From Campylobacterota bacterium (GTDB taxonomy: Bacteria; Campylobacterota; Campylobacteria; Campylobacterales; JAADDG01): 23,409 nt of DNA. Positions within the stretch are counted from its first letter, which is position 1; each line of letters opens with the position of its first letter. The stretch is from NCBI GenBank assembly GCA_013154075.1, contig JAADDG010000208.1, positions 1 to 23,409 of the forward strand, written 5' to 3'. A program made the translations under genes and the position numbers. Of this stretch, positions 1 through 6,574 are shown piece after piece. The notes beneath the pieces were generated by a model. It made no database searches. It worked only from the letters and a program-made list of their open reading frames with translations, and was not told the origin of the DNA.

Positions 1-17
1 TCTAACCATCCAAACAT
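1..17 (-). CDS. ccoO: CcoO, cbb3 oxidase subunit II (5' end only)
   Basis: Only the first codons are inside the window. Read on the minus strand, an ATG at 17-15 is followed by codons for Met-Phe-Gly-Trp-Leu, then the edge. It lies ten bases after the ccoN stop, and an AGGAG-type ribosome binding site overlaps that stop. CcoO, the monoheme c subunit of the cbb3 oxidase, normally follows ccoN, and its epsilonproteobacterial members begin with a short Met-Phe-x-Trp-Leu type sequence. The call rests on position and these few residues; the heme-binding CxxCH motif would lie outside the window. Confidence 0.65.
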
Positions 18-27
18 TTAGCTCTCC

Positions 28-1494
28 TTACGCTGCCATTGGTGAAGCGAATTGAGGCTCTCTCTCAATCGCTCTTGAAGCAGTCATTGTTTTATAGAAA
101 TTGTATGCCCACATAAATAGACCTATAAAGAAGAATAGTCCTCCTATACCTCTTAGAGTATAATATGGATGTAGAACGGTAACGGTATCGATGAAAGAGT
201 AAGCCAAGTTACCGTATTGATCTACAGCTCTCCACATCATACCTTGAGTAATACCTGAAATCCACATACTTGAGAAGTAGAGAACGATTCCCGTAGTTTG
301 CAACCAAAATTGCATCTCGAGAAGTTTTTTACTATAGATCTCTCTTTTATAGAATCTTGGAGCCATATGCATAATAGCAGAAATAATCATAAAAGCAACC
401 CATCCTAAAGTTCCGTCATGAACGTGTCCCGGAATCCAATCGGTAAAGTGAGCAAGAGCGTTAACTGATTTAATTGATTGAATTGGACCTTCAAGAGTAC
501 TTAGCATATAGAATGTAGAAGCAAGTACCATAAACTTGATCAAAGGATTATCTTTTAGTTGTCCCCATTCACCTTTCATGGTTAGAAGCATGTTAAGCGC
601 ACTACCCCAAGAAGGCAAGATAAGAATAATAGAGAATACAGATCCCATTGTTTGCATCCAATCAGGAACCGTAGAGTAGATTAAATGGTGTCCACCTGCC
701 CAAAGATACACAAACATTAATCCCCAGAAAGATAGAAGTGACAGTTTATAAGAATAAACAGGCTGACCGGACTCTTTTGGAAGATAGTAATAGATCATCG
801 CAATAATAGGCACCGTGAAAACGAATGCAACCGCATTATGTCCATACCACCATTGAACCAAAGCGTCATTTGTTCCAGCATACATTGAAACGGAATGGAA
901 AGGATCTCCCATGCCACTAATTAAATAAGTAGGAACTTCCATATTGTTGAAAAGATATAGCATAGCAACACCAAGAAAAGTAGCTATATAATACCATACG
1001 GAAATATATAGAGATTTCTCTCTTCTAATTCCTATAAGTCCGAAAATAGAAATCCCCCATAGAACCCACCATACAACCACTAAAACGTCTAAATGCCATT
1101 CAAGTTGAGCATACTCTTTAGACGTCGTATGTCTAAAAAATACAAGATCTACTACTGCCCATAAAATAGTAATAAGATACAACCAAAAATGAAGTTTGGC
1201 AACACCTTGCAAAAATTTAGACTCGGCGATAGAGACTTTCAACACTCTTTGACCTACATAGTACCAAGTGGCGAAAATTCCGCTTAGGGTAAATCCGAAA
1301 GCGACTGCGTTCGTATGCAACGGTCTGAGTCTGCTAAAAAGACTATATTGCCCGAAAATATAGTTTAAATCGGGAAAAGCCAATTGAAATGCGATAAGCA
1401 CACCGACACCCATACCGATGATACCAAATAGTATAGCTAAATAACTAAACCATTTGGCCACGGTATAATCGTACTCAATTGCAGGACTTTGCAT
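28..1494 (-). CDS. ccoN: Cytochrome c oxidase, cbb3-type, subunit I
   Basis: Catalytic heme-copper subunit of the high-affinity cbb3 oxidase in the inner membrane; it reduces O2 to water and pumps protons. The 488-residue length and about twelve hydrophobic helices match the family. Ligands visible in family-typical motifs: His60 (RPLHTNAVAF) and His359 for low-spin heme b; His357 (GHVHDGTLGW) for heme b3; His219 (WWYGHNAVAF), His269 and His270 (WAGGHHLIY) for CuB; Tyr263 is placed to form the usual His-Tyr cross-link with His219. The ATG at 1494 is fixed by a strong AGGAGG (1506-1501) six bases upstream. It heads a ccoNO(QP) operon running out of the window. Expression is probably controlled from the divergent region 1495-1714. 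No oddities seen. Confidence 0.97.
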   Translation of the reverse strand: MQSPAIEYDYTVAKWFSYLAILFGIIGMGVGVLIAFQLAFPDLNYIFGQYSLFSRLRPLHTNAVAFGFTLSGIFATWYYVGQRVLKVSIAESKFLQGVAKLHFWLYLITILWAVVDLVFFRHTTSKEYAQLEWHLDVLVVVWWVLWGISIFGLIGIRREKSLYISVWYYIATFLGVAMLYLFNNMEVPTYLISGMGDPFHSVSMYAGTNDALVQWWYGHNAVAFVFTVPIIAMIYYYLPKESGQPVYSYKLSLLSFWGLMFVYLWAGGHHLIYSTVPDWMQTMGSVFSIILILPSWGSALNMLLTMKGEWGQLKDNPLIKFMVLASTFYMLSTLEGPIQSIKSVNALAHFTDWIPGHVHDGTLGWVAFMIISAIMHMAPRFYKREIYSKKLLEMQFWLQTTGIVLYFSSMWISGITQGMMWRAVDQYGNLAYSFIDTVTVLHPYYTLRGIGGLFFFIGLFMWAYNFYKTMTASRAIEREPQFASPMAA

Positions 1495-1538
1495 GCAATT
1501 CCTCCTTCAATAAAAAATTTGTCATACCAAAACAATTT

Positions 1539-1544
1539 ATTCTA
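1539..1544 (-). promoter_or_regulatory. Putative -10 element for ccoN
   Basis: The minus strand reads TAGAAT here, preceded by TGTGT, which gives an extended -10 look. It would start a transcript near 1532 with a leader of about 38 bases. No clear TTGACA-type -35 is seen, as is usual for housekeeping promoters in this phylum, which rely on AT-rich periodic upstream sequence. Inferred from sequence only. Confidence 0.4.
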
Positions 1545-1571
1545 ACACAAATTTAATCTTTCTAAGCTTAA

Positions 1572-1593
1572 TCACTAAAAATAATTTTTGTGA
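1572..1593. promoter_or_regulatory. 22-bp imperfect palindrome, possible operator
   Basis: TCAC at 1572-1575 and GTGA at 1590-1593 frame a core in which AAAA (1577-1580) pairs with TTTT (1585-1588); nine of eleven positions are symmetric. Its centre is about 50 bases upstream of the inferred ccoN start and about 100 upstream of the amidohydrolase start. The symmetry fits a dimeric regulator site, but it is not the TTGAT-N4-ATCAA box of FNR nor the TGTGA-N6-TCACA box of CRP. AT-rich intergenic DNA produces such near-palindromes by chance, so support is modest. Confidence 0.3.
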
Positions 1594-1672
1594 AATCGCT
1601 TCTTAATTTCAAAAAAGTTTATAATGGAAACACTTCAGGAAATTTTGTGGCGATAAAATTAACTTTTTTTTA

Positions 1673-1678
1673 TATAAT
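1673..1678 (+). promoter_or_regulatory. Putative -10 element for the amidohydrolase gene
   Basis: A perfect TATAAT follows a run of T residues (1664-1671), giving a predicted start near 1685 and a leader of about 30 bases. A second TATAAT on the same strand at 1620-1625 is an alternative upstream start. No canonical -35 is seen. The rest of the gene-free stretch 1495-1714 shows no small gene and no terminator. Confidence 0.45.
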
Positions 1679-1703
1679 AACGCGCTATTTTTAATAATTC
1701 TTC

Positions 1704-1707
1704 GGAG
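1704..1707 (+). promoter_or_regulatory. Ribosome binding site that decides the amidohydrolase start
   Basis: GGAG ends one base before an ATG at 1709 and seven bases before a second in-frame ATG at 1715. Only the second spacing is workable, so 1715 is preferred and the two extra residues (Met-Thr) of the longer reading are probably not translated. Confidence 0.65.
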
Positions 1708-1714
1708 TATGACG

Positions 1715-2857
1715 ATGAAAATCATTATAAAAAACGCTTATCTTATAGATGTAATTGAAGAGAGAGAAATCAAAACCGATCTCTTGATAGAGGATGGAAA
1801 AATATCAAAAATCGCTCCCTCGATAAAAGAGGAAAAAGCGATTAAAACCATAGATTTAAAGGGTAAAAAAGTAACACCGGGACTTATAGATCCCCATTGT
1901 CACATAGGACTTTATGAGGAGGGAGTGGGAGAGATAGGACATCTTGGGAACGAAAAGAGCGATCCCGTAACTCCCAATCTCGATGCGATATATGCGATAA
2001 ATCCGAAAGACGAAGCTTTTGAAAAAGCGTATCAAGCCGGAGTAACCACGGTAGTAACCGGTCCCGGGAGCGCAAACGTCATAGGAGGAACGTTTTGCGC
2101 TTTGAAAACCTACGGAGAGACGATAGACGATATGGTAATAAAAGAAAAAGTCGCTATGAAATCGGCTTTGGGAGAAAATCCGATAAGAGTTTACGGAAAA
2201 TCCCAAAACAAAACTCCCATGACAAGAATGGCCACAGCCGCGATCTTTAGAGAGACTCTTATCAAAACGAAAAACTATCTAAATAATAAAGAGAATAAAG
2301 AGCAGAATTTTAAACTTGAAGCTTTGAAAGATGTTATAGAAAATAAGATGATTTTAAAAATCCACGCACACAGAAGCGACGATATCATAACGGCTATAAA
2401 AATAGCAAAAGAATTCGATTTAAATTTCACGATAGAGCATTGCACGGAAGGCCATCTTATAGCCAAATATCTCAAAAAAGAGAATGTAAAAGCTATCTTA
2501 GGTCCTCTTATGGCCTCTAAACCCAAATACGAACTTAAAAATCTAACCATGAAAGCGGCGGCCGTTTTGGAAAAAGAGGGTATCGAGTTTGCTTTATGTA
2601 CGGATCATCCGGTAATCCCTATAGAATATCACGCAGTTCAAGCCGCCTTGGCTATCAGGGAAGGTCTTAGCGAAATGAAAGCCCTTCAAGCCATCACTAT
2701 AAACGCAGCCAAATTAACCGGTATCGATGATAGGGTAGGTAGTTTGGAAGCGGGCAAAGACGCCGATTTGGTGGTATGGGAGAAGTCTCCTTTCGATTTT
2801 AGATCGAAACCGCTTTTGGTGATGATAAACGGAGAGGAAATCTATTCAAACCTTTGA
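1715..2857 (+). CDS. Metal-dependent amidohydrolase, substrate unknown
   Basis: A cytoplasmic amidohydrolase-superfamily protein of 380 residues from the preferred ATG. It resembles the imidazolonepropionase-like group (COG1228, Met_dep_hydrolase_C type), annotated mainly in Clostridia and Thermotogales. Visible metal-site elements: HxH as His61/His63 (IDPHCHIGL), histidines 217/219 (KIHAHRSDD), His242 (TIEHCTEGH) and Asp297 (CTDHPVIP). A small N-terminal beta-sandwich (about 1-55) and the closing GSLEAGKDADLVVW segment are typical. It is not a dihydroorotase or urease alpha subunit by these motifs. It stands alone, divergent from ccoN and convergent with tgt, whose 3' end it overlaps by 12 bp. 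Neighbours give no substrate clue. Base composition matches its surroundings, so any transfer would be old. Confidence 0.88.
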   Translation: MKIIIKNAYLIDVIEEREIKTDLLIEDGKISKIAPSIKEEKAIKTIDLKGKKVTPGLIDPHCHIGLYEEGVGEIGHLGNEKSDPVTPNLDAIYAINPKDEAFEKAYQAGVTTVVTGPGSANVIGGTFCALKTYGETIDDMVIKEKVAMKSALGENPIRVYGKSQNKTPMTRMATAAIFRETLIKTKNYLNNKENKEQNFKLEALKDVIENKMILKIHAHRSDDIITAIKIAKEFDLNFTIEHCTEGHLIAKYLKKENVKAILGPLMASKPKYELKNLTMKAAAVLEKEGIEFALCTDHPVIPIEYHAVQAALAIREGLSEMKALQAITINAAKLTGIDDRVGSLEAGKDADLVVWEKSPFDFRSKPLLVMINGEEIYSNL

Positions 2858-3970
2858 TCTTTTATCATAAAAATCTTTTTTAAATTCTAAAAATCTATCC
2901 TCCAAAATCGCCTCTCTCGCCTCTTTCATCAAATTAAGATAGTAATGCAGATTGTGCAAAGAGGCGAGGCGATAATACGTAAGCTCGTGAGCTCTAAAGA
3001 GATGATTCAAATAGCCTACCGAATATCTTCTGCAAGTATAGCAATCACAACTCTCATCTATAGGTTTATCTAATTTCTTATTATAAGAAGCTTTTATATT
3101 AAGTTTGCCGAAACTCGTAAAAAGCGTACCGTTTCTCGCGTTTCTTGTCGGCATAACGCAATCAAACATATCCACTCCCCTCTCGATATTTTCCACAAGA
3201 TCCTCCGGAGTGCCGACTCCCATAAGATATCTCGGTTTATCAAAAGGCAAGAACTTAACCGTAAACTCCACCGTATCGTACATATCCCTATTACTCTCCC
3301 CCACGCTAAGTCCCCCTATCGCAAAACCGTCAAAATCGAGCTTAGTAAGCTCTTTTGCCGATTTTTCCCTAAACTCCTTATCTATCCCTCCCTGAACGAT
3401 AGCAAAAATATTCTGATCTCTTCCAACACCTTTAGCCTGCATAGATTTATGATACTCTATCGACTCCTTAGCCCATTTGGTAGTTCTCTCTATCGAGAGC
3501 GCAATTCTCTCTTTGGTTGAGGGCAAAGCTATCAAGTCATCCAAAATCATCATAATATCGCTATTTAAATTGTATTGAATATCCAAAACCTTAGTAGGGG
3601 TAAAATAGTGGCGACTTCCGTCTATATGACTTTTAAACATTATTCCGTTTTCATCGGCTTTTGCTATATCGCTTAAAGAAAAGGCTTGAAACCCTCCGCT
3701 ATCGGTTAGAAAACTTCTATCATACTTGCTAAAGCCGTGCAGCCCTCCGAAATCCTTTATAATCTCATCCCCCGGCCGAAGATATAGATGATAGGTATTT
3801 GCCAAAATAATTTTAGTATCCAAAATATCGATCATATCCACACTATCCAAAGCCTTTACGCTTGCGGCCGTCCCCACAGGCATAAACACGGGAGTCTTTA
3901 TAACGCTATGGGAAGTCTTTATCTCACAAGCTCTCGCTTTACCGCTAACCGCTTCTACTTTAAATTCCAT
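2846..3970 (-). CDS. tgt: Queuine/preQ1 tRNA-guanine transglycosylase
   Basis: Exchanges guanine 34 of Asp, Asn, His and Tyr tRNAs for preQ1, a step in queuosine synthesis; cytoplasmic. The 374-residue length is normal. Asp90 (LTDSGGFQAF) and Asp270 (FDCVMPTRNARNG) match the two catalytic aspartates, with the nucleophile in the second. Other family blocks are IVQGG at 191-195, GGLSVGE at 219-225 and GVGTPEDL at 251-258. The C-terminal zinc site is complete: Cys308, Cys310, Cys313 and His339. The ATG at 3970 has a weak AAGG-type site upstream. The gene is divergent from the RCK-domain gene and its end overlaps the amidohydrolase gene by 12 bp on the opposite strand. I recall tgt lying next to the RCK-protein/aroB block in H. 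pylori too. Confidence 0.97.
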   Translation of the reverse strand: MEFKVEAVSGKARACEIKTSHSVIKTPVFMPVGTAASVKALDSVDMIDILDTKIILANTYHLYLRPGDEIIKDFGGLHGFSKYDRSFLTDSGGFQAFSLSDIAKADENGIMFKSHIDGSRHYFTPTKVLDIQYNLNSDIMMILDDLIALPSTKERIALSIERTTKWAKESIEYHKSMQAKGVGRDQNIFAIVQGGIDKEFREKSAKELTKLDFDGFAIGGLSVGESNRDMYDTVEFTVKFLPFDKPRYLMGVGTPEDLVENIERGVDMFDCVMPTRNARNGTLFTSFGKLNIKASYNKKLDKPIDESCDCYTCRRYSVGYLNHLFRAHELTYYRLASLHNLHYYLNLMKEAREAILEDRFLEFKKDFYDKRSKV

Positions 3971-4062
3971 TGCTTGCCTTTGCTTTTATAGACTAATTTG
4001 ATAATATTATATTCGATCAACCAAAAAACGGTTTAACCATAATAACTTTTAGGACAATTTTA
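3971..4062. promoter_or_regulatory. Divergent promoter region, tgt and RCK-protein gene
   Basis: This 92-bp AT-rich gap must hold promoters for both genes. The minus strand has TATAAT at 4011-4006; the plus strand has TATATT at 4008-4013 and CATAAT at 4039-4044, the last rather close to the gene. An inverted TTGAT (3998-4002) / ATCAA (4016-4020) pair is present, but its 13-base spacing is not that of an FNR box. AGGA at 4051-4054 is the ribosome binding site of the plus gene. Confidence 0.35.
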
Positions 4063-5469
4063 ATGAAAAAAATTTTAATTTTAGCAGACGGTATTGTAGC
4101 GAAACAATTTTTAAACAAATTAGTGGACCTCTCCTCAAACAAAAACAGATACTACGTAGTCTATTACCACGAAAAGACTCTACCTTCAAAAAGACCGGAT
4201 AATTTCAGATTTTTCAACTTCGATCCCACAAGCTATTCGAAAATATCAACCGTTTTGGAAGAGGAGTTTTATCAAATCACCATAGCCATGTCCACCAAAA
4301 TGGATACGGAGGAGAGCTACAAAAATATAAGAAGAGTAAACAAAGACGTTCAAATAGTGATTTTAGATAAGTGGAACATGCAAATAGAGGACGAGGATCT
4401 CTTTTTGCTAAACGCAAACGAAATACTCGCCAACCGTCTAATAGACTATCTTCCGGACATCCCCATAATAGCCCAAAACATAGGTCTTGGAATAGGCGAA
4501 GTGATGGAGCTTAAAGTTCCTTTCGGAAGCGCTTACGTATATCGGCACGTAGGGAGTATCGAACAAAAACATTGGAGAATAGCGGCGATTTACAGAAAGG
4601 GAAGATTGATACTTCCAACTCCCGAAACGATGATAAGACCAAACGACCTTATAGTAATCATAGGAGAGCCGAGCGTTTTAAAAAGCATATACAAAAGCAT
4701 AAAAAGGGAGCTTGGACAATTTCCCATGCCGTTTGGAAACAATATCTACCTTCTTATCGATATGCTTGAGATGAGCGATAGCGAAATGGACAGGCTCATA
4801 AACGACGCCATGCTTTTTCACTCCAAACTAAAAAGCAAAAAACTTATAATCAGAGTGATAAATCCGACATACAATAAAATGTACGACAAGATAAAAAGCT
4901 ACAGATCCTCCCATATAGAGGTATTTTTCGAATACAAAGATCTCGAGATAAAAGATTTGGTAAAAAAAGATTGCCAACACTCCGACATAGGATTAATAAT
5001 AGTAAACAACAAAGTTTTGGAAAATTACAAAAGATTATTCTACACACTCAAACTTCCCGTATTGAAAATAGGCCTCTCAAGTTTTCATAAAATAAAAGAG
5101 GGAGTGATCATAACCGATATGCCAAAAATCTTGGAAAACGTATCATCCATAATTTTCGATGTGCTAACTCAGCTCGGATTGGATCTGATTTTCTACGATT
5201 TCGATCCGGATAATTCCGGTAAAAATAGAAATTTAATAGAGCATTTCGAAAATTTATCGCAAATATTCAAACAAAATATCAAAATAAAAACAAGCAAAAC
5301 CAACCCCGTAAGAGAGTTGAAATCGAGAAACGATTATCTGCAATTCGTACTTTTTACCGAAGATATTATCGAAGCCGATATTTTTTCGATCTTTTCAAAA
5401 AAGATGGATGAACTTTCGTACATGCTAAAAGATGCCTATCAATTATTTCTTCCCATAGATTTAGCTTGA
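4063..5469 (+). CDS. RCK/TrkA-type domain protein (COG3400 family)
   Basis: A 468-residue soluble protein with an N-terminal Rossmann-like RCK_N region (about 1-130), an RCK_C/TrkA_C domain (about 141-213; IGLGIGEVMEL to LIVIIGEP) and a further 250-residue C-terminal region of unknown function. RCK domains normally gate K+ channels or transporters in response to nucleotides or ions. The first loop reads LADGIVAKQF, so the usual GxGxxG nucleotide motif is degenerate, and no membrane subunit such as TrkH or KtrB lies beside it. A homologue is, as I recall, adjacent to aroB in H. pylori. AGGA at 4051-4054, eight bases upstream, supports the start. A role in ion or osmotic regulation is inference from domains and from the nearby MscS-like gene. 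Confidence 0.8.
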   Translation: MKKILILADGIVAKQFLNKLVDLSSNKNRYYVVYYHEKTLPSKRPDNFRFFNFDPTSYSKISTVLEEEFYQITIAMSTKMDTEESYKNIRRVNKDVQIVILDKWNMQIEDEDLFLLNANEILANRLIDYLPDIPIIAQNIGLGIGEVMELKVPFGSAYVYRHVGSIEQKHWRIAAIYRKGRLILPTPETMIRPNDLIVIIGEPSVLKSIYKSIKRELGQFPMPFGNNIYLLIDMLEMSDSEMDRLINDAMLFHSKLKSKKLIIRVINPTYNKMYDKIKSYRSSHIEVFFEYKDLEIKDLVKKDCQHSDIGLIIVNNKVLENYKRLFYTLKLPVLKIGLSSFHKIKEGVIITDMPKILENVSSIIFDVLTQLGLDLIFYDFDPDNSGKNRNLIEHFENLSQIFKQNIKIKTSKTNPVRELKSRNDYLQFVLFTEDIIEADIFSIFSKKMDELSYMLKDAYQLFLPIDLA

Positions 5470-5492
5470 AAAAATTTTAAGTAGTTAATAGA

Positions 5493-5498
5493 TATAAT
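5493..5498 (+). promoter_or_regulatory. Putative -10 element upstream of aroB
   Basis: A perfect TATAAT lies in the 57-bp gap between the RCK-protein gene and aroB, giving a predicted start near 5505. The nearest TTGA-type -35 candidate (5466-5471) is 21 bases upstream, too far for a classical pairing. It suggests the aroB-mog run may have its own promoter besides read-through. Confidence 0.4.
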
Positions 5499-5526
5499 TA
5501 ATTTTAATAAACAGCCGGAGAGAGGA

Positions 5527-6573
5527 ATGAAAATCGATATAAACTTTGCCAAAAAAGAATCGTCAAATTACTCCATTTTTATAGACAACCTGCCCACCAT
5601 AGAACTTGATAAGAAGGTGGCGATCATCACAAACCCCAAAGTATCAGGTCTTCACATAAAAAAACTGCTAAACTCTCTAAAAGCGAAAGAGATCTACATA
5701 GTAACCGTCCCGGACGGCGAAGATTATAAAAATATGGAGAGTTTAAACTTTATATTAGAGAGACTTTTCGATCATAAACTCGATAGAAAATCGGCCCTAA
5801 TAGCTTTCGGAGGCGGAGTCATAGGAGATATGACCGGTTTTGCGGCGGCTATCTTTCAAAGAGGTATAGAGTTTATACAAATACCGACTACTCTTTTATC
5901 CCAAGTGGATGCGAGTGTCGGAGGGAAAACGGGTATAAACAACCGTTTCGGTAAAAATCTAATAGGAGCTTTCCACCAACCAAGTGCGGTTTATATCGAT
6001 ATAGATTTTCTAAAGACTCTCCCAAAAAGAGAATTTTCGGCGGGAGTTGCCGAAATCATTAAAATGGCGGTTACTTTTGACAAAGAGTTCTTCGAATGGC
6101 TTGAGAGAGCCGATTTGAAAAAGGATGAAGATCTAAAAACAGCCATACGAAAGAGCATAGAGACAAAAGCCAAAGTAGTGGCGCAAGACGAGAAAGAGAA
6201 GGGAATAAGAGCGGTTTTAAATTACGGCCACACCTTCGCACACGTCATAGAAAACATAACAAACTACAAAACATACCTTCACGGAGAAGCCGTAGCTATC
6301 GGAATCAATATGGCCAATCTATTGGCTGTAAAACTGAATTTATTAACCGAAGAAGAGGCAAACAGAATAGAAAAACTATTAAAAAGATACGATCTGCCGA
6401 CAACTTTCAAAATAGAAGATCCAAATGAATTTTACGAACACTTCTTTTTGGATAAAAAGAGTATGGATAGCAAAATCAAATTCATTCTTCCGAAACATAT
6501 AGGAGGATATGAGATGAGAGACGATATAGATAAAGATATCGTAATTGAACTACTAAAAGAGTTCGGAAAGTAA
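5527..6573 (+). CDS. aroB: 3-dehydroquinate synthase
   Basis: Second step of the shikimate pathway: converts DAHP to 3-dehydroquinate with NAD+ and a divalent metal in the cytoplasm. The 348-residue length is usual. Family blocks seen: GGGVIGDMTGF at 95-105 (NAD binding), IPTTLLSQVDASVGGKTGIN at 119-138, and GKNLIGAFHQP at 142-152. Metal ligands are Glu176 (SAGVAEIIK), His235 (NYGHTFAH, with His239 also in the active site) and His252 (LHGEAVAIG). GGAG at 5517-5520 with six-base spacing supports the start. It heads a compact run through mog; only one base separates it from the MscS-like gene. AroQ, the next pathway enzyme, is encoded at 15017. Confidence 0.97.
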   Translation: MKIDINFAKKESSNYSIFIDNLPTIELDKKVAIITNPKVSGLHIKKLLNSLKAKEIYIVTVPDGEDYKNMESLNFILERLFDHKLDRKSALIAFGGGVIGDMTGFAAAIFQRGIEFIQIPTTLLSQVDASVGGKTGINNRFGKNLIGAFHQPSAVYIDIDFLKTLPKREFSAGVAEIIKMAVTFDKEFFEWLERADLKKDEDLKTAIRKSIETKAKVVAQDEKEKGIRAVLNYGHTFAHVIENITNYKTYLHGEAVAIGINMANLLAVKLNLLTEEEANRIEKLLKRYDLPTTFKIEDPNEFYEHFFLDKKSMDSKIKFILPKHIGGYEMRDDIDKDIVIELLKEFGK

Positions 6574-6574
6574 A

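Noticed and set aside
1195..1210. Sigma-54-like sequence TTTGGCAACACCTTGC on the plus strand.
   Set aside because: The spacing between the GG and GC elements is one base short, it lies inside ccoN in antisense orientation, and no gene follows.
1641..1660. AATTTT / AAAATT inverted repeat upstream of the amidohydrolase gene.
   Set aside because: Six AT-only pairs around an 8-base loop are expected by chance in such AT-rich DNA.
1856..2206. Long open frames opposite or out of frame to real genes, such as this one inside the amidohydrolase gene and 12885-13241 opposite sppA.
   Set aside because: They lie wholly within well-recognised genes, lack ribosome sites, and their translations show no family features.
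3998..4020. TTGAT ... ATCAA inverted pair between tgt and the RCK-protein gene as an FNR box.
   Set aside because: The spacer is 13 bases rather than 4, and the arms do not extend beyond five bases.
5374..5381. GCCGATAT before aroB, a sigma-28 -10 look-alike; similar ones at 6109-6116 and 8403-8410.
   Set aside because: All are inside coding sequence, and the bases 11 positions upstream do not resemble TAAAGTTT at the two sites checked (5374, 6109).
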